From Solanum dulcamara (lineage: Eukaryota; Streptophyta; Magnoliopsida; Solanales; Solanaceae): 64,000 nucleotides of DNA. The translations under genes were made by a program, and so were the position numbers. How positions within the stretch are numbered: the first letter of the stretch is position 1; each line of letters starts with the position of its first letter. The stretch covers positions 50,735,001 to 50,799,000 of the forward strand of contig NC_077243.1 in the NCBI RefSeq assembly GCF_947179165.1. Reading direction: 5' to 3'. Of the stretch, positions 23,882 to 35,446 are shown piece by piece. The notes beneath the pieces are model-generated. The model was not told the DNA's origin, did not search any database, and saw nothing but the letters and a program-made list of their open reading frames with translations.

Positions 23882-25894
23882 TGTAACATTACTAAAAATG
23901 CTCATAAGTTCCTTAAGAATTTCCTAGTAATATGCTGCTTGCATAACGCATTATCCTTATTTCTTTTTGGCAAATACGAGTACGGAATGTCAATCAGGAA
24001 GTCAAACCTGAGGGAAAATGGTCCAGTGGATTTTTAGGACTCGTCTATCAAAAGATGAATTTTGTCAAAAAATACACAAAATAGTAAGATGCGCTTCAGC
24101 TCTGCATCGCCCACTTGCTCCCATTCAGTGTAATTTTTCCCCGAGTTAAAATCTGGCAAAAATCTCATTCACTTAAAATTGGCCTATCTAGGAGCAGCTC
24201 TAGTCGGGGACCTGGGAGATGCTTTTCATCCGAATTCAGTTTTTTTAAGTAAGAGCACTTTAGACATTTTCCTAATTGTTAGTTAATGAACCTGAACATT
24301 TTTAGGGAATAATTCTACTCTATAAACTATCCTAAACCCTTAATTCCATTCATTCTTCTACAATTCACCTACTCAAATATTTTTCTCTCAACAAGAGCTC
24401 TCAAGGACTCTATTGAATAATTCCAAGAGATTCACTCAATCTCTCCATTAAAACTTTCAAATTCTCCCAAATTATTTGGTTTTCTTACTCAAGGTATGTG
24501 GGTATTGATTCATGGATTCGTTCATCCATGAAGTCCAATCAATTTCTCAAGTTTTCTATCAAATTCAAGTATGGAATTTTATGGGTTTTATGATCTCTAT
24601 TCCAATTGCATAAATTATTATTCAAATTATGATTATGAGTCTATTTTAATATACATTGATAGTTATTGTATTGAATTGAAGAGTTTTTCCTTGAATTTTT
24701 CTATATTTATCTTTAGGGAACATCTTATAAATTATGGATATTTTCAATTATATTTCTAATGATATTATCTTTATAAATTATGTACGGGCTGATAGAAAGT
24801 ATATGATCATGCATGTTTTCAAGTCGATTTTAGGATTTTCAAATCAATTGACCATGCATCCATGTTTTACCCTAATTTCCAAGTATGAACTATGAGTATG
24901 TATGTATGATTTGTAATGTGGAAGGAAAATAGCCGCATTGCACATATATTATGAAAATGAGCTATTCTATGATTTCAAACCTATGATCATGACTATGATA
25001 TATGTTCATTATGATTTCTATGGTATGTATGTATTCCATGAGATTTGACTTAACACCAAATGTAGACTTGACGTGGCGGCTCAAAATATGCTGTCCTTTT
25101 ATATAGTCTCTTGTCCCATATCTCCGTGCCACCATACGATTTACCTTTTTGGCCTAGCTAGTAGATCCACATATAGCATACATTATAACCCACCTAGCGG
25201 GGTAGAGTCTACCTTGGCAAGTAAATTCCCTTTTTTTCGATATAGGGGTATCATCAGGATTCTATGATATAGCTCGCATTGTCTTTTTGTTGGTTATTAA
25301 TCATATCCCACATATATATGATCTTTTATATATTTCATAATCTAAATTATGCTTTTCAAATGCTTTGTTCATTATGATTTTCTCATGTTTTACGTATCTC
25401 ATCTTATCATGTACTTTACTTGAACATTGCATTCTATTATTTTTATTGCATTCATGCTTTCATACTTAGTACATTCAAATGTACTAATGCATATTGTTTC
25501 CTACATTGTATCATAATATAGGGGTTCAGGTTGAGGATCATATCCATCTACGTGGCTAGTTACACTTTCCTATCCAACAAAGTCGTGGTGAGTTCTTATT
25601 TATCGGGGACTAGTTATCTAGTTGGTTATTATTTCTAAAGTTTTTTGTTATGATTCATTTTGAGGGTGATATAGATACATGTCTTACCCCCACCCATGTT
25701 CATGAGTAGAAGCATCTAGTTGGATAAATGTTTCGAGTCTATTTTGTCATGTGACATTCTTGGTTTACTATCCATGGTTTGGACTCTCTTATGATGTTTC
25801 TGCTTTTACTTTACCTTATGTATGCTTATTATATGAACACCCTTTGGGGTTTGGATCACCGTGTTACGACTAGACCTTAGGTCGGATCGTGACA
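23882..25894 (+). repeat. 5' LTR of element IV (group B, 2,013 bp)
   Basis: TGTAACATT at the start, CGTGACA at the end. It is collinear with 39771-41674. The 3' half (about 25140-25510) is a module shared with the LTRs of elements VII and IX (GGATCCACATATAG-type core and an ACATTCAAATGTACTAATGC core). The 62-codon frame at 24571 recurs in the other LTR only because the LTRs are copies. Confidence 0.9.
24321..24495 (+). promoter_or_regulatory. TATA box and donor-like site, element IV 5' LTR
   Basis: TATAAAC at 24321 and CTCAAG|GTATGTGGG with the GT at 24494, 173 bp apart, the same distance as in the 3' LTR. Confidence 0.45.
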
Positions 25895-26113
25895 AACTCA
25901 GTTACAGAGTACAAGGTTCAAGTGTCCTAGGGTCTCCAACATGCCGCGTCAAGTAGAGTATTATTCATGGGTGTAAAGCATGTCACATCTATGAGTAGGA
26001 GACTATGAGGCATTTTTAGGAATTCTCACTTCTTTCATAATCTATGTCGTGTGGTAGAGTGTATTGTAAGACTTCCTTTCCCTAACGACTGTTTTTTGCG
26101 ATTTTCAGAAAAA
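25895..26113 (+). other. Decayed primer binding site and leader, element IV
   Basis: CAGTTACAGAGT at 25899-25910 stands where TGGTATCAGAGC is expected. The leader ends with GCGATTTTCAG at 26108, an acceptor-like site 5 nt before the gag start. Confidence 0.6.
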
Positions 26114-27180
26114 ATAGCTCTAAGAAGACCACTGTTGCCAAGGGGAAACAAGGCTAATGAAGCCCAAGCTCCCCCAATTCCTCAAAATAATGGTCCTCTA
26201 CTAGACCAAGTGACTAATGTGGAGTTTCAAACCTCTATTACTATGCTAGCCCAAGTGGTGACCAACCAAGGGGTTGTGGCTCCTCCTAATATTCCTACTC
26301 GAGGCTCACAAGTGAGGGACTTTGCATGAATGAACCCTCTGGAGTTTCATGGCTCAAAGGTTGATAAAGATCCTCAAGAATTCATCGATGATATCCACAA
26401 GATAGTTAGTATCATAGGGGTGACTTCAAAAGAGAAAGTGGAGTTGGAGGCTTACCAACTTAAGCGTGTTGCTCATGTTTGGTACACTCAATGAAGTTGA
26501 GTAGGGTGGATGAAGTTTTTATTGAATGGGAAGCTTTCAAACTTGGTTTTCTTGATCGGTTTTCCCTCTTAAGCTAAGGGAGGCTAAAGTGTTGGAGTTC
26601 ATAAATCTTTCACAAGGCACTATGGGAATGAGTGACGATGCCCTCAAGTTTACTAAGCTATCCAAGTATGCTTCTTCATTGATTACTGGTCCACGTACCC
26701 AAATGAGGCAACTCATATTAAGGGCATCTAACTTAGTTTCTAAGGAATGTCGTACCACTATGCTTGTTAAGGAGATGGACATATCACAGCTCATGACTTT
26801 TATGAAAAAATTCAAGGAGAAAAGCTCAAGAAAATAAGGATGAGGGATTCTAAGAGGGCTCGGTATGAAGGTGGGATCTCCAATGCTAGGACCGGTGGTA
26901 GTAGTGGCCACTCTCAATAAGGCCAATATTTGGGGAAGAAGTTTGCTAAGGATAGGGTTCCATACCATAAATCTCAAGGAAGAGGTGTGAATGCTAGTAG
27001 CCCTTCTTTTCCTAAGTGTGCAGAGTGTGGAAAGAATCATTAAGGGAAATGCTTGATGGGGATGGGTTCTTGTTATGGATGTGGAAAGATGGGCCATAAT
27101 CAATTCGAGTGCCCTTATGTTTACAACAAGGGTGAAGAAGGTCGTCCTCAAGAAGTCAAAGTGCAATAAGGTACCCTATT
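26114..27180 (+). pseudogene. gag of element IV
   Basis: The start codon position holds ATA (26114-26116) instead of ATG and opens I-ALRRPLLPRGNK. The capsid start reads MNPLEFHGSKVDKDPQEF after a stop; several frame changes follow (NLSQGTMGMSDDALKFTKLS in another frame). Two nucleocapsid knuckles can be read: CAECGKNH-stop-GKC (27018-27053) and an intact CYGCGKMGHNQFEC (C-X2-C-X4-H-X4-C, 27073-27114). Gag packages the RNA; this copy is dead through the lost start and several stops. Confidence 0.85.
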
Positions 27181-27690
27181 TCAACCTAAGGGTGGTCAAC
27201 TTGACAATCGATTCTATGCTCTTCATGCTAGACAAGATATGGATGAGACTCCTGATATGGTCATGGGTATGTTACAGGTCTTTAACTTTGATTTTTATGC
27301 ATTACTTGATCCGGGTGCCAACTTGTCTTTTATTATTCCTTACCTTGCTATGAGATTTGATGTGTGCCCCAAAGTGTTATTAAAGCCTTTTCGATTTATA
27401 CTCCTGTTGGTGATTCGGTACTAGCCAAGAGAGCTTATAGAAATTGTCCCTTGTTGGTCTTGCACAAATTTATTCAATGTGATCTTGTTGAACTTGATAT
27501 GACTGATTTTTATATGATTCTTGGTATGGATTGGTTACATACCGCCTATGCATCTATATGTTGTAGGACCCGTGGGTTAAGATTAACTTTCTTAATGAGC
27601 CTATTCTTAAATGGAAGGGTATTGATTTTGTGGTCAAGGGTCAATTCATTTAATGTCTTAAGGCTCAAAAAATGATTTCCAAAGGATGCA
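27181..27690 (+). pseudogene. Aspartic protease region of element IV
   Basis: QLDNRFYALHARQD leads into MLQVFNFDFYALLDPGANLS (27270-27329), with the DPGA active-site motif of gypsy proteases, and then LDMTDFYMILGMDWLHTAYA in a shifted frame. A frameshift at about 27370 and another at about 27580 break the reading. Confidence 0.82.
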
Positions 27691-28956
27691 TTTATCATAT
27701 CATGCGAGTTAGGGATGTCGACCTATTCTTGAGTCAGTCCCTATAGTTGATGAGTATTCCGATGTGTTTTCTGATGATTTGCCTGGTATTCCTTCTAAAA
27801 GGGAAATTAACTTTAACATAGATCTCCTTTCCTATACCTAACCGTTTTCTATTCCTCCTTACCGTATGGCTCCGACAGAACATTAGGAGTAGAAAGAGTA
27901 ATTGAAGGATTTATTGGATAAGGGTTTCATAAGGCCAAGTATTTCACCATAGGTTGCTCCATGTTGTTTGTTAGGAATGAATATGGGTCACTCCAAATGT
28001 GTATAGACTATCGGTAATTGAATGAGGTTACTATAAAGAGAAAATATCCAATACCGAGTATAGATGACTTATTTGATTAATTACAAGGAGCAAGTTACTT
28101 TTCCAAGATTGATCTCCATTTCGATTATCATCAATTGAGGGTAAGGGAGTGTGATATTTCGAAAACTGTATTTCGAACAAGGTATGATCATTTTGAATAT
28201 TTAGTAATGTAATTTGGTTTGATAAATGCTTTTGCTATTTTCATGAATTTGATGAATCATATTTTTAAGCCATACTTGGACATATTTTTTGTGGTGTTCA
28301 TTGGTGATATCTTGATTTATTCTTGAAATGAGGAAGATCATGTGGGTCACTTGAGGATTGTGTTGCAAACATTGAGAGAGAAGAAATTATTTGCCAAATT
28401 TAGTAAGTGCGAGTTTTTTCTAAGGGAAGTTACATTTCTTGGCCATGTGGTGTCCGGTGATAGGATTAAAGTAGATCCAAAGAAAATGGAGGCGGTTAAG
28501 AATTGGCCTAGACCATTATCTCCTTCGGACATTAGAAGCTTTTTGGGCTTATTCGGATACTATAGAAGATTTGTTGAAGAGTTTTCTTCTATTGCCTTGC
28601 CTTTAACTAAGTTCACCCAAAAGAAGGTGAAATTTCAATGGTCAGATGAATGTGACAAAAATTTCCAAACATTGAAGGATCATCTTATGTCAGCTCCTTT
28701 TTTGACATTTCCTAAAGGTTCGGATGGGTTTGTTGTTTATTGTGATGCATCACATATTGGTTTCGGTTTCATCTTGATGCAACATAGTAAGGTTATAGCC
28801 TATGACTCTAGGTAACTTAAAGTGCATGAAAAGAACTATCCAACCCATGATGTTGAACTTGCGGCAATTGTGTTTGCTTCGAAAATTTTGGACCATTATC
28901 TTTATGGGGTGCATATTGATGTGTTTACCGACAACAAAAGCTTGCAATATGTGTTT
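27691..28956 (+). pseudogene. Reverse transcriptase and start of RNase H, element IV
   Basis: The front is badly broken: [13 protein letters not shown] and [10 protein letters not shown] can still be read. The catalytic box reads [10 protein letters not shown]: the first Asp is Gly (28303-28305). From 28342 a 157-codon open piece covers the connection and RNase H start ([31 protein letters not shown]). RNase H goes on to [20 protein letters not shown] and stops at SLQYVF, where the LTR of element VI begins at 28957. Confidence 0.87.
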
Positions 28957-29434
28957 TGTCATGAACAAACCCCGTAGGACTCTACTGGGGTTCAACTTGG
29001 ACCCCCGTATACGTAACTATCAAATATAGCCAAATTGAACTATGCATAATGTGGTACTACACCTAAAAACCTAGTGGGTCAAAACTTTTTCATGTACATG
29101 TAGCCTCTTTCATTCATACTATTTCATGAAAGAGAATGTAAGCTGACTAGGTTGTCATATATACAAACATACACAACGCGCCGTATAGGCATAACTGAAA
29201 CAAACTTATAAACAACCCACATACATATGTCTACAGACCTCTAAGAATAGTAATGGTAACATAAGGCGGAACAGGGCTCCCGCTGTACCCCTGGACAAAC
29301 AAATATATGCATTAGAAGATCAGCACCAAAAGCTAGGCTCTAGAATAGTGGAGCACTTCCGACATAGTTGAGTGGAAATTCTAAGCTGGCGGATCCCTGA
29401 AATGAATATCTGTACCTACGGGCATGAAATGCAT

Positions 29435-29474
29435 CCCCCCGAAGAAAGGGGGGTCAGTACGACATATGTACTGA
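29435..29474 (-). other. Double hairpin with TATA box, element VI 3' LTR
   Basis: CCCCCC-GAAGAAA-GGGGGG (29435-29453) lies next to TCAGTAC-GACATAT-GTACTGA (29454-29474), both with perfect arms. A TATATAAAG follows at 29476-29484, so in element sense a TATA-like CTTTATATA precedes both hairpins. Confidence 0.6.
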
Positions 29475-29949
29475 GTATATAAAGCATAACATATCATAAC
29501 TGAAACAACAACTGAAATTGGGATGCAGGAAATATGTGTAATAGTTAAGAGATCATTGTACCTGCAGCTTAGGACATGTATTCATATACCTTATCATACC
29601 CTATACTCGGCCCTCTAGTAAATTTGGTATCATAATCGTTTCATCATAATCATGTGTCATCATATCATCATGTATATTATTTCATCATGTCATCGTATGC
29701 GACATCATATTATCGTATACGACATAATCTTATATGTCATCATAGTATATCCGGTCCACTATAGGGCTTGGGGTCACAAATGTATTCCTATATTTTCATA
29801 TGCATGCCTACATAATGTATCTGGCCCATCATGGGACTCGGTGTCAGAAATGTTTTATAAGTTCAACATATGCATATATGTGTCGTACCTGGCCCTCTAC
29901 GAGGGACTCGGTAAATAATCATACTATCATAATAGTCATACCATCATAT

Positions 29950-30165
29950 GTCATACCCGGCCCTTTATGGGACTCGGTCTTACCCAGCCCTTTATAGGAC
30001 TAGGTGAATGCTCATATAATCATATATCGTACCCGGTCTTTTATGGGACTCGGTCATACCCGCTCTTTTATGGGACTCGGTGAATAATCATGTCATCATA
30101 TATCCTACTCGGCCCTTTATGGGACTCGGTCATACCCATCCCTTCATGGGACTCGGTAGAAGATG
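29950..30165 (-). repeat. GGGACTCGGT tandem repeats, element VI 3' LTR
   Basis: About seven imperfect copies of a unit with the core CCCTTTATGGGACTCGGT, mixed with ATCATAT-rich spacers. The 5' LTR holds the same array at about 37735-37888. Confidence 0.7.
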
Positions 30166-31143
30166 CATTAACAGCATTCCCGAGTAAAGAAGCGAGTAAC
30201 ATATGCAATTAGCTCATTATTTGAGACTCGGTATAACAACCATCATGAACTATCATTTGAGGATCAAAATGATCATCATCCCAAGTATCCTCCAAATGCC
30301 ATTAGGGGCCATATCAAACGGAGTCTCAGGAATCATAGACTTATATTAATACACTGCCAAACGACTTATGAAATTAGAGACACTTGTCATTATAGAGTCC
30401 TTAGGCACAGGAGCTCATACATTCAATTACTATTTAACATATAGAAGGCTCGAGGGTGATAGCTTAACTACCTTAAGAGCCTTAGCATTTAGAAGTGAAC
30501 ACGAGTCACGTGTTATACTCGGAACTTACACATGGAACTACCTCCACACTAATATCATATCTCATTTCATTTACATTTAAGACATCCCAAAATAAAGGAG
30601 CAATAAGCTTTACATATATTACCTTTTATCATATAGAAGCCTTAAAAAGGCAATAGCTCAACTATTACAGAAGTTTACCATCACGAAGTGGATACGAATT
30701 ATGAACTCTACTCGGAGCTTTACGAATGAAATTATGCCCATATTTCATATAAAAACCATTCATAACTTATATCTAAGACATGCCAAAAGAGATAAGAATA
30801 GCTTTACATACATATTCCAAAAACATGCCAAGAGAATGAAGGTAGCTTCACATACCTCTTATCAATTGCTTTTAACCTGGCTTGTCGGATCATCCTCTAA
30901 ACCTATTTAACACGAAGGTAATACTAATATTAATAACCTTTAGCTTTCCAGCTTCTAAATACACAACCAAGCACCCATAGGAATTAATTCCTTATTCACC
31001 TCTCTCGACTAGTCGAGACTAGTCGAGAAGTTAACAGAAATTGGGCAGCTTCTCCCCTATAATCTTCCATAGTTGAACTTCCAGTTTAACCTCCAAACCT
31101 TAGAAGACATATTAACAAAAACAACCAGCAGCTATAAATCATT

Positions 31144-31148
31144 GAATT
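31144..31148. repeat. Left target duplication of solo LTR 2
   Basis: GAATT, matched by GAATT at 34203-34207. Confidence 0.85.
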
Positions 31149-31635
31149 TTTTACGATCCAACCCCGTGGGCCACGACTGGGGTCCGACCTAGACCCCCGT
31201 ATACATAGCTTTCAAATATAACCAAATTGAACTATGGGTAATGTGATAAACCCCCCCAAAACACCAATGGGTTAAAAGTTTTTCATACTCATGTAGCCTC
31301 CTTCATTCATATCGTATCATGAAAGAGAATGCAAGCCGACAAGGCTGCCATAACATAAAATATTTACAACATACCATATAGGCATAGCCGAAATAAACTC
31401 ATGAACAACACACACATATATGTCTACAGACTTTTAAGAATAGTACGGTAACATATGGAGGGATAGGGCCCCTGCCGTACTCCTGAATAAAAAAATACAT
31501 ATATACACCGGAGGACCAGTACAAAAAAACTAGGCTCTGGAATAGTGGAGCACCTCCAATCATAGATGAGCGGATATCCTAAGCTGGCGGGTCTCTGAAA
31601 TGAATGTCTGTACCTGCGGGCATGAAACACCCCCC

Positions 31636-31674
31636 CTCCCCGAAGAAAAGGGGTCAGTACGATACATGTACTGA
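31636..31674 (-). other. Double hairpin, solo LTR 2
   Basis: A C-rich/G-rich pair around GAAGAAAA and then TCAGTAC-GATACAT-GTACTGA with perfect 7-bp arms (31654-31674). TATATAAGC follows, as in element VI. Confidence 0.55.
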
Positions 31675-31904
31675 GTATATAAGCATAACATAACTGAGAT
31701 AACAACTGAAATAGGGATGCAGGAAACCAAGTATAACATTTAATAGTGTACTGTACCTGCACCTCACAAAATAAAGTCCTGAATACCATTATCACGTATC
31801 GTATCTGGCCCGCTTGGGGACTTGGTGTTAAAAACACATCATCTATCATGATAGGCATATATATGATTTTAGCGCTATGGAACATACAGCCCGATCCATG
31901 TATA

Positions 31905-32190
31905 TAGAAAGTACCTACCGAGGAATGATGGCCCAATCCACATATCGTATAATATTGCCGAGGAATGATGGCCCGATCCATCTCTCATTTATCAATACCG
32001 AGGTATGATGGCCCGATCCGTATATTGCATAATAATGATGCCGAGGTACGATGGTCCAATCCGTATATCATGTAATAATGCCGAGGTACGACGACCTAAT
32101 CCATAAATAGCACAACATGCCGTGGAACATATGGCCCGATACTTACATAGCAAAATGTGTCGAGGTACGTTCGGCCCGATCCATATATAT
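31905..32190 (-). repeat. Degenerate tandem repeat of about 45 bp in solo LTR 2
   Basis: About six copies with the core GAGGTACGATGGCCCGATCC separated by AT-rich ATATATCATATAAT-like spacers. It lies in the same part of the LTR as the GGGACTCGGT array of element VI. Confidence 0.65.
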
Positions 32191-33519
32191 CATAATGCAT
32201 ATACATGAACGTAAGACTTGGTAACATATCAGACATCCCCCAACTATTATCATTAATAATCCTAAGAGACCCCAGATTTACACATACTACCTTCCATCAT
32301 ATAGAAGCCCTAAAAGGCAACAACTCAACTACTACAGGAGTTCTAATATCACGAAGTCAATGAAACTCATGGCTCATGCTTGGAATTTATGAATGGAATT
32401 ACCCCAAGCTCATATATATATATCATTCATTACTTACGTCTAAGACATGCCAAAAAAGAGAAGAATAGCTTTACATACCTCATATGGACTTCTCTTAATC
32501 ACGTCCACGTCGTCGTCCTATGAACCTATTTAACATGAAAGAAATGCGAGTATCAACAACCTTAAATTTTCAGTGCCCTCAGTTGGACCTTAGCATTCAT
32601 GGAACCTATTTCCTTATTCGTCTCCTCGACTAGTTCTTTAGTTAGCTAGAAAGTTAACGAAAATCGGGCAGCACCTCCCCTATAAAGTGCCCTATCCGAA
32701 TTTACAATTACATCCCTAATCACTACATCAAACCAACAACAACACCCTGCAGAATATACACATAAAAAATGGCGACATCACACAACACAAGCTCCAAACA
32801 ACTTGCTGAAAATTACGACACCAAAATAGGGTTTCTAGTCTTTATTTTGCCAAGTCTTTATTTATATGAAATGAGGGGTCATGTGGATGATACCAGAAGC
32901 ACCCACACCCCTTTTAGAATAAATTTAGGCCCTTCAACAAACTCCCACACACCTGCATCAGTACACCACAAGAACAACACTTCACTTCGACGACAATTCA
33001 ACTATAGCGATTCCAATTTAGTTTGTTTCGAACGTCAAGCATTTCTATGATGTTTTCACGTTTCCAGCCACTTAAAAAACATATAATACACTTCATAACA
33101 ACATCATAAACCCCAATTTTAAGGGAAAGGTCTCACCTTACCCGAAATTGGCCAAAGCTTGCCAAAACTGCATCTCGGAAACTTCCTGGTATGCTGAATT
33201 GGGGCGGACTGTTTGTGCCCCCTTTCCGCTGCCCCAAATTGGAATTTTATGTTATAAACCACCATTACATAACTGTGGGATACCTTAAATAATTAATTCA
33301 CGGAATAAAACTCTGAGTCTTACCTTGGCAGCCCCAAACCCGTAGCTCCTCTTCTTGCCCTCCAACGTTTTCCTCTTTTTCTTTCACACTTTCTCTTGTT
33401 TGTTCCAAGTGTAAATCTGAAGATATGGTTCCTTAGGCATCATAAAATATATATATACACCTTGACGTACTTGAGTAACACCATAGATAATTAATTCGTG
33501 GAGAAGAATCGAAGAACTC

Positions 33520-33742
33520 ACCTTTAATTCTTCAAAACCGTGGCTACCTTGTTCCTTTTGGGTTCTGCACGTTTTTCCTCTTCTTTGGCTAATGTTTTTG
33601 GATGGAAAATAAATTAAGAGTCAGCCAACATGTATATATACACCTCCTTAGGAGGTGACACATGGTATCCCCCTAGGGGTGACACGTGGCAGCCTTCTAG
33701 GGTGCCACCTCATCCAAGCTTCCAACCCAAAGCTGCCACGTG
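33520..33742 (-). promoter_or_regulatory. G-box and TATA module with donor-like site, solo LTR 2
   Basis: CACGTG at 33737-33742 and 33683-33688, then TATATATACA (minus strand, 33640-33631), then AAAG|GTGAGT with the GT at 33521-33520. Same order and spacing as in solo LTR 1 and element VI. Confidence 0.5.
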
Positions 33743-33770
33743 GCAGCGTGGGGTCCATCCCAAGTTGGTG

Positions 33771-33845
33771 AGTCACCTTCTTGCTTGTCACCAACTTGCT
33801 TTTCACCTACTTGCTTGTCACCTACTTGCTTCTCACCTACTTGCT
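33771..33845 (-). repeat. Short tandem repeat, ACCTACTTGCTTGTC type
   Basis: About five imperfect copies of a 15-16 bp unit (plus-strand sense) just outside the G-boxes of solo LTR 2. Element VI has related ACCTACTTGG units at 34990-35065. Confidence 0.7.
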
Positions 33846-34202
33846 TTACTTTCGTAAGTTCAGAAACTAGTTTTTGGTCCCTCTCGTAGGTTCGTTATCT
33901 CATCTTACTTTAAGAGCCTATGTATTCCTTTCTACGTAAGATCAACACATACTCTAATAGCTTAAGTATGTAAAATATCTAAGTTGATAGCTTACGCAAG
34001 TAAGTCGAGTCCTACGACTCATTATTTGGCCTCTAACTCATTTCAAATCCTTATAGACCTATTTCCAACCTTCACTCTTAAGGGACGTCACGTCCTCCCT
34101 TCCTTAGAGTTATTTGATCATGTTATAGATAATCTGGGTCATGGGAAAAATTTCAAGAAGCTTAAAAATACATTCCAGAGCACAAAGGTACGGGGTATAA
34201 CA

Positions 34203-34207
34203 GAATT
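34203..34207. repeat. Right target duplication of solo LTR 2
   Basis: GAATT, identical to 31144-31148. Confidence 0.85.
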
Positions 34208-34752
34208 ACTACAATACGACGCAATACAATTTCCCAACGACTCGCCCAAAATCAGGATACCAAAATAAGGTTCTTGGTCTTTATTTCGTAAAACCTTTAA
34301 CCACACGAACTGGAGGGCTATGTGGATGCAATCAGAAGCTACCCCACCCTTTTTGGAACGTGTTCCATACCTGCAACACACCATAAAACCGTCTCCAACC
34401 ACATCACCACAATTGCAACAACACTACACAACTTTAATTCAACTAGAATGGCTCAAATTTAATTTGTTTCTAACGCTAAGTATACTTATGCAATTTTCTT
34501 ACTTACAGCTTAGTTTAGGAAATATAATATACTCCATAAAAACATAATTAACTACATTTTGAAAGGGAAGACCTTACCTTATCCAAAACTTGCCAAAGTT
34601 CACCTAAGAAGTGCTCTTAACATCCTGAAAATTGACGGGGCTTCTCACTTCACTTCCTTGCTGCCCCAAACCATAAATTTATATTAATAACACCTTCATT
34701 TCATCTTTTTATACCCTAGATAATTAATTTATGGAACAAAATCGGAAACCTT

Positions 34753-34890
34753 ACCTTAAATTGAGCCAATCGGGGCTGCCCTCTCTTGTTGCTCTCATGT
34801 TTTCTCTCAATTCTTTAAAGCTAAGATGCTGAAATGATATATACTCCAGCATATAACACATATATACACCTCCTTAGGATATTACACGTG
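34753..34890 (-). promoter_or_regulatory. G-box and TATA module with donor-like site, element VI 3' LTR
   Basis: CACGTG at 34885-34890, TATATA at 34861-34866, then (minus strand) TTTAAG|GTAAGG with the GT at 34754-34753. Confidence 0.48.
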
Positions 34891-34997
34891 GCATCCCCCT
34901 AGGGGTGATAGGTGTCAGCCCCCTAAGGCGCCACCTCATGCCATGCAACCACCTATATGCTGCCATATGGGAGTGGGTCCACCCTAAGAAGGTGAGT

Positions 34998-35020
34998 CAC
35001 CTACTTGGTCCAAGTAGGTG
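34998..35020. repeat. Near-perfect palindrome in the element VI LTR
   Basis: Arms CACCTACTTGG and CCAAGTAGGTG around a single T, 23 bp in all. A related second unit follows at about 35023-35047. It lies just upstream, in element sense, of the G-box module. Confidence 0.75.
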
Positions 35021-35412
35021 CATCACCTACATAGTCCAAGTAGGTGCATCACCTACTTGCTTCGAGAAGGCGCATCCTCTCCTTATTTCTCTTTCGTGGG
35101 TTCGCAGTCTCGTCTTACTTCAAGATCCTATGTATTCCTTGCTACTTAAGTTCGACATGTACTCTAATAGCTTCATTAAGTAGGACATCCAAGTTGGTAG
35201 CTTACTTAAGTAGATTGAGTCCTACAACCCATTACTTGGCCTCCAACTCCTTCCGAATTCTTATAACCCTATTTCCAATCTTCCTTATTATGGGGTATCT
35301 CATTCTCCTTTTCTTAGAGTTATTTGATAACATTATTGATAATCTTGGTCACGTGACAACTTTTAAGAAGTTTAAGAAAGTTTTTCGAAGTATAAAAGGA
35401 CGGGGCATAACA

Positions 35413-35446
35413 TCCTTCCCCTTTACAACATTCGTCCTCGAATGTT
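35413..35446 (-). other. Polypurine tract and AGGA hairpin, element VI
   Basis: Element sense: AACATTCG-AGGA-CGAATGTT (35446-35427), with perfect 8-bp arms, then GTAAAGGGGAAGGA, then the LTR. The longest-armed hairpin of the six seen. Confidence 0.75.

Larger units (their letters stand above)
31149..34202 (-). mobile_element. Solo LTR 2 (group C, 3,054 bp)
   Basis: Minus strand: begins TGTTATACCCCGTACC at 34202 and ends at 31149, where the expected TG (plus strand) is TT. Identical GAATT duplications flank it, and the surrounding element VI LTR is continuous without it. No internal sequence is present. Related to, but clearly different from, the LTR it sits in. Frames such as 32769-33050 and the Leu-Ala-Cys-His repeat frame at 33630-33857 are chance frames over LTR repeats. 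Confidence 0.9.
28957..35412 (-). repeat. 3' LTR of element VI (about 3.4 kb plus nested solo LTR 2)
   Basis: Minus strand: starts TGTTATGCCCCGTCC at 35412 after the polypurine tract and ends at 28957 (TGTCATGA on the plus strand). It is nearly the same as the 5' LTR remnant 36724-37888 over their shared part. It is interrupted by solo LTR 2 at 31149-34202. It contains a G-box and TATA module (34753-34890), a palindrome (34998-35020), the double hairpin (29435-29474) and GGGACTCGGT repeats (29950-30165). Confidence 0.85.

Noticed and set aside
24571..24759. 62-codon frame rich in Tyr, Ser and Ile, with a similar frame at 40388-40630
   Set aside because: The frames lie at the same place in the two LTRs of element IV, so similarity follows from LTR identity. 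No domain and no coding bias seen.
31424..31981. 185-codon minus-strand frame, among the longest in the window
   Set aside because: Lies inside solo LTR 2 across the double hairpin and repeats; no recognisable domain, and the other group C LTRs do not keep it open.
31905..32190. Regular repeat and spacer pattern that resembles a CRISPR array
   Set aside because: Units are degenerate, spacers are AT-rich and similar, no cas genes, and the setting is a plant LTR.
33630..33857. Frame with Leu-Leu-Ala-Cys-His repeats
   Set aside because: Translation of a short tandem DNA repeat in solo LTR 2, over G-boxes and the TATA box.
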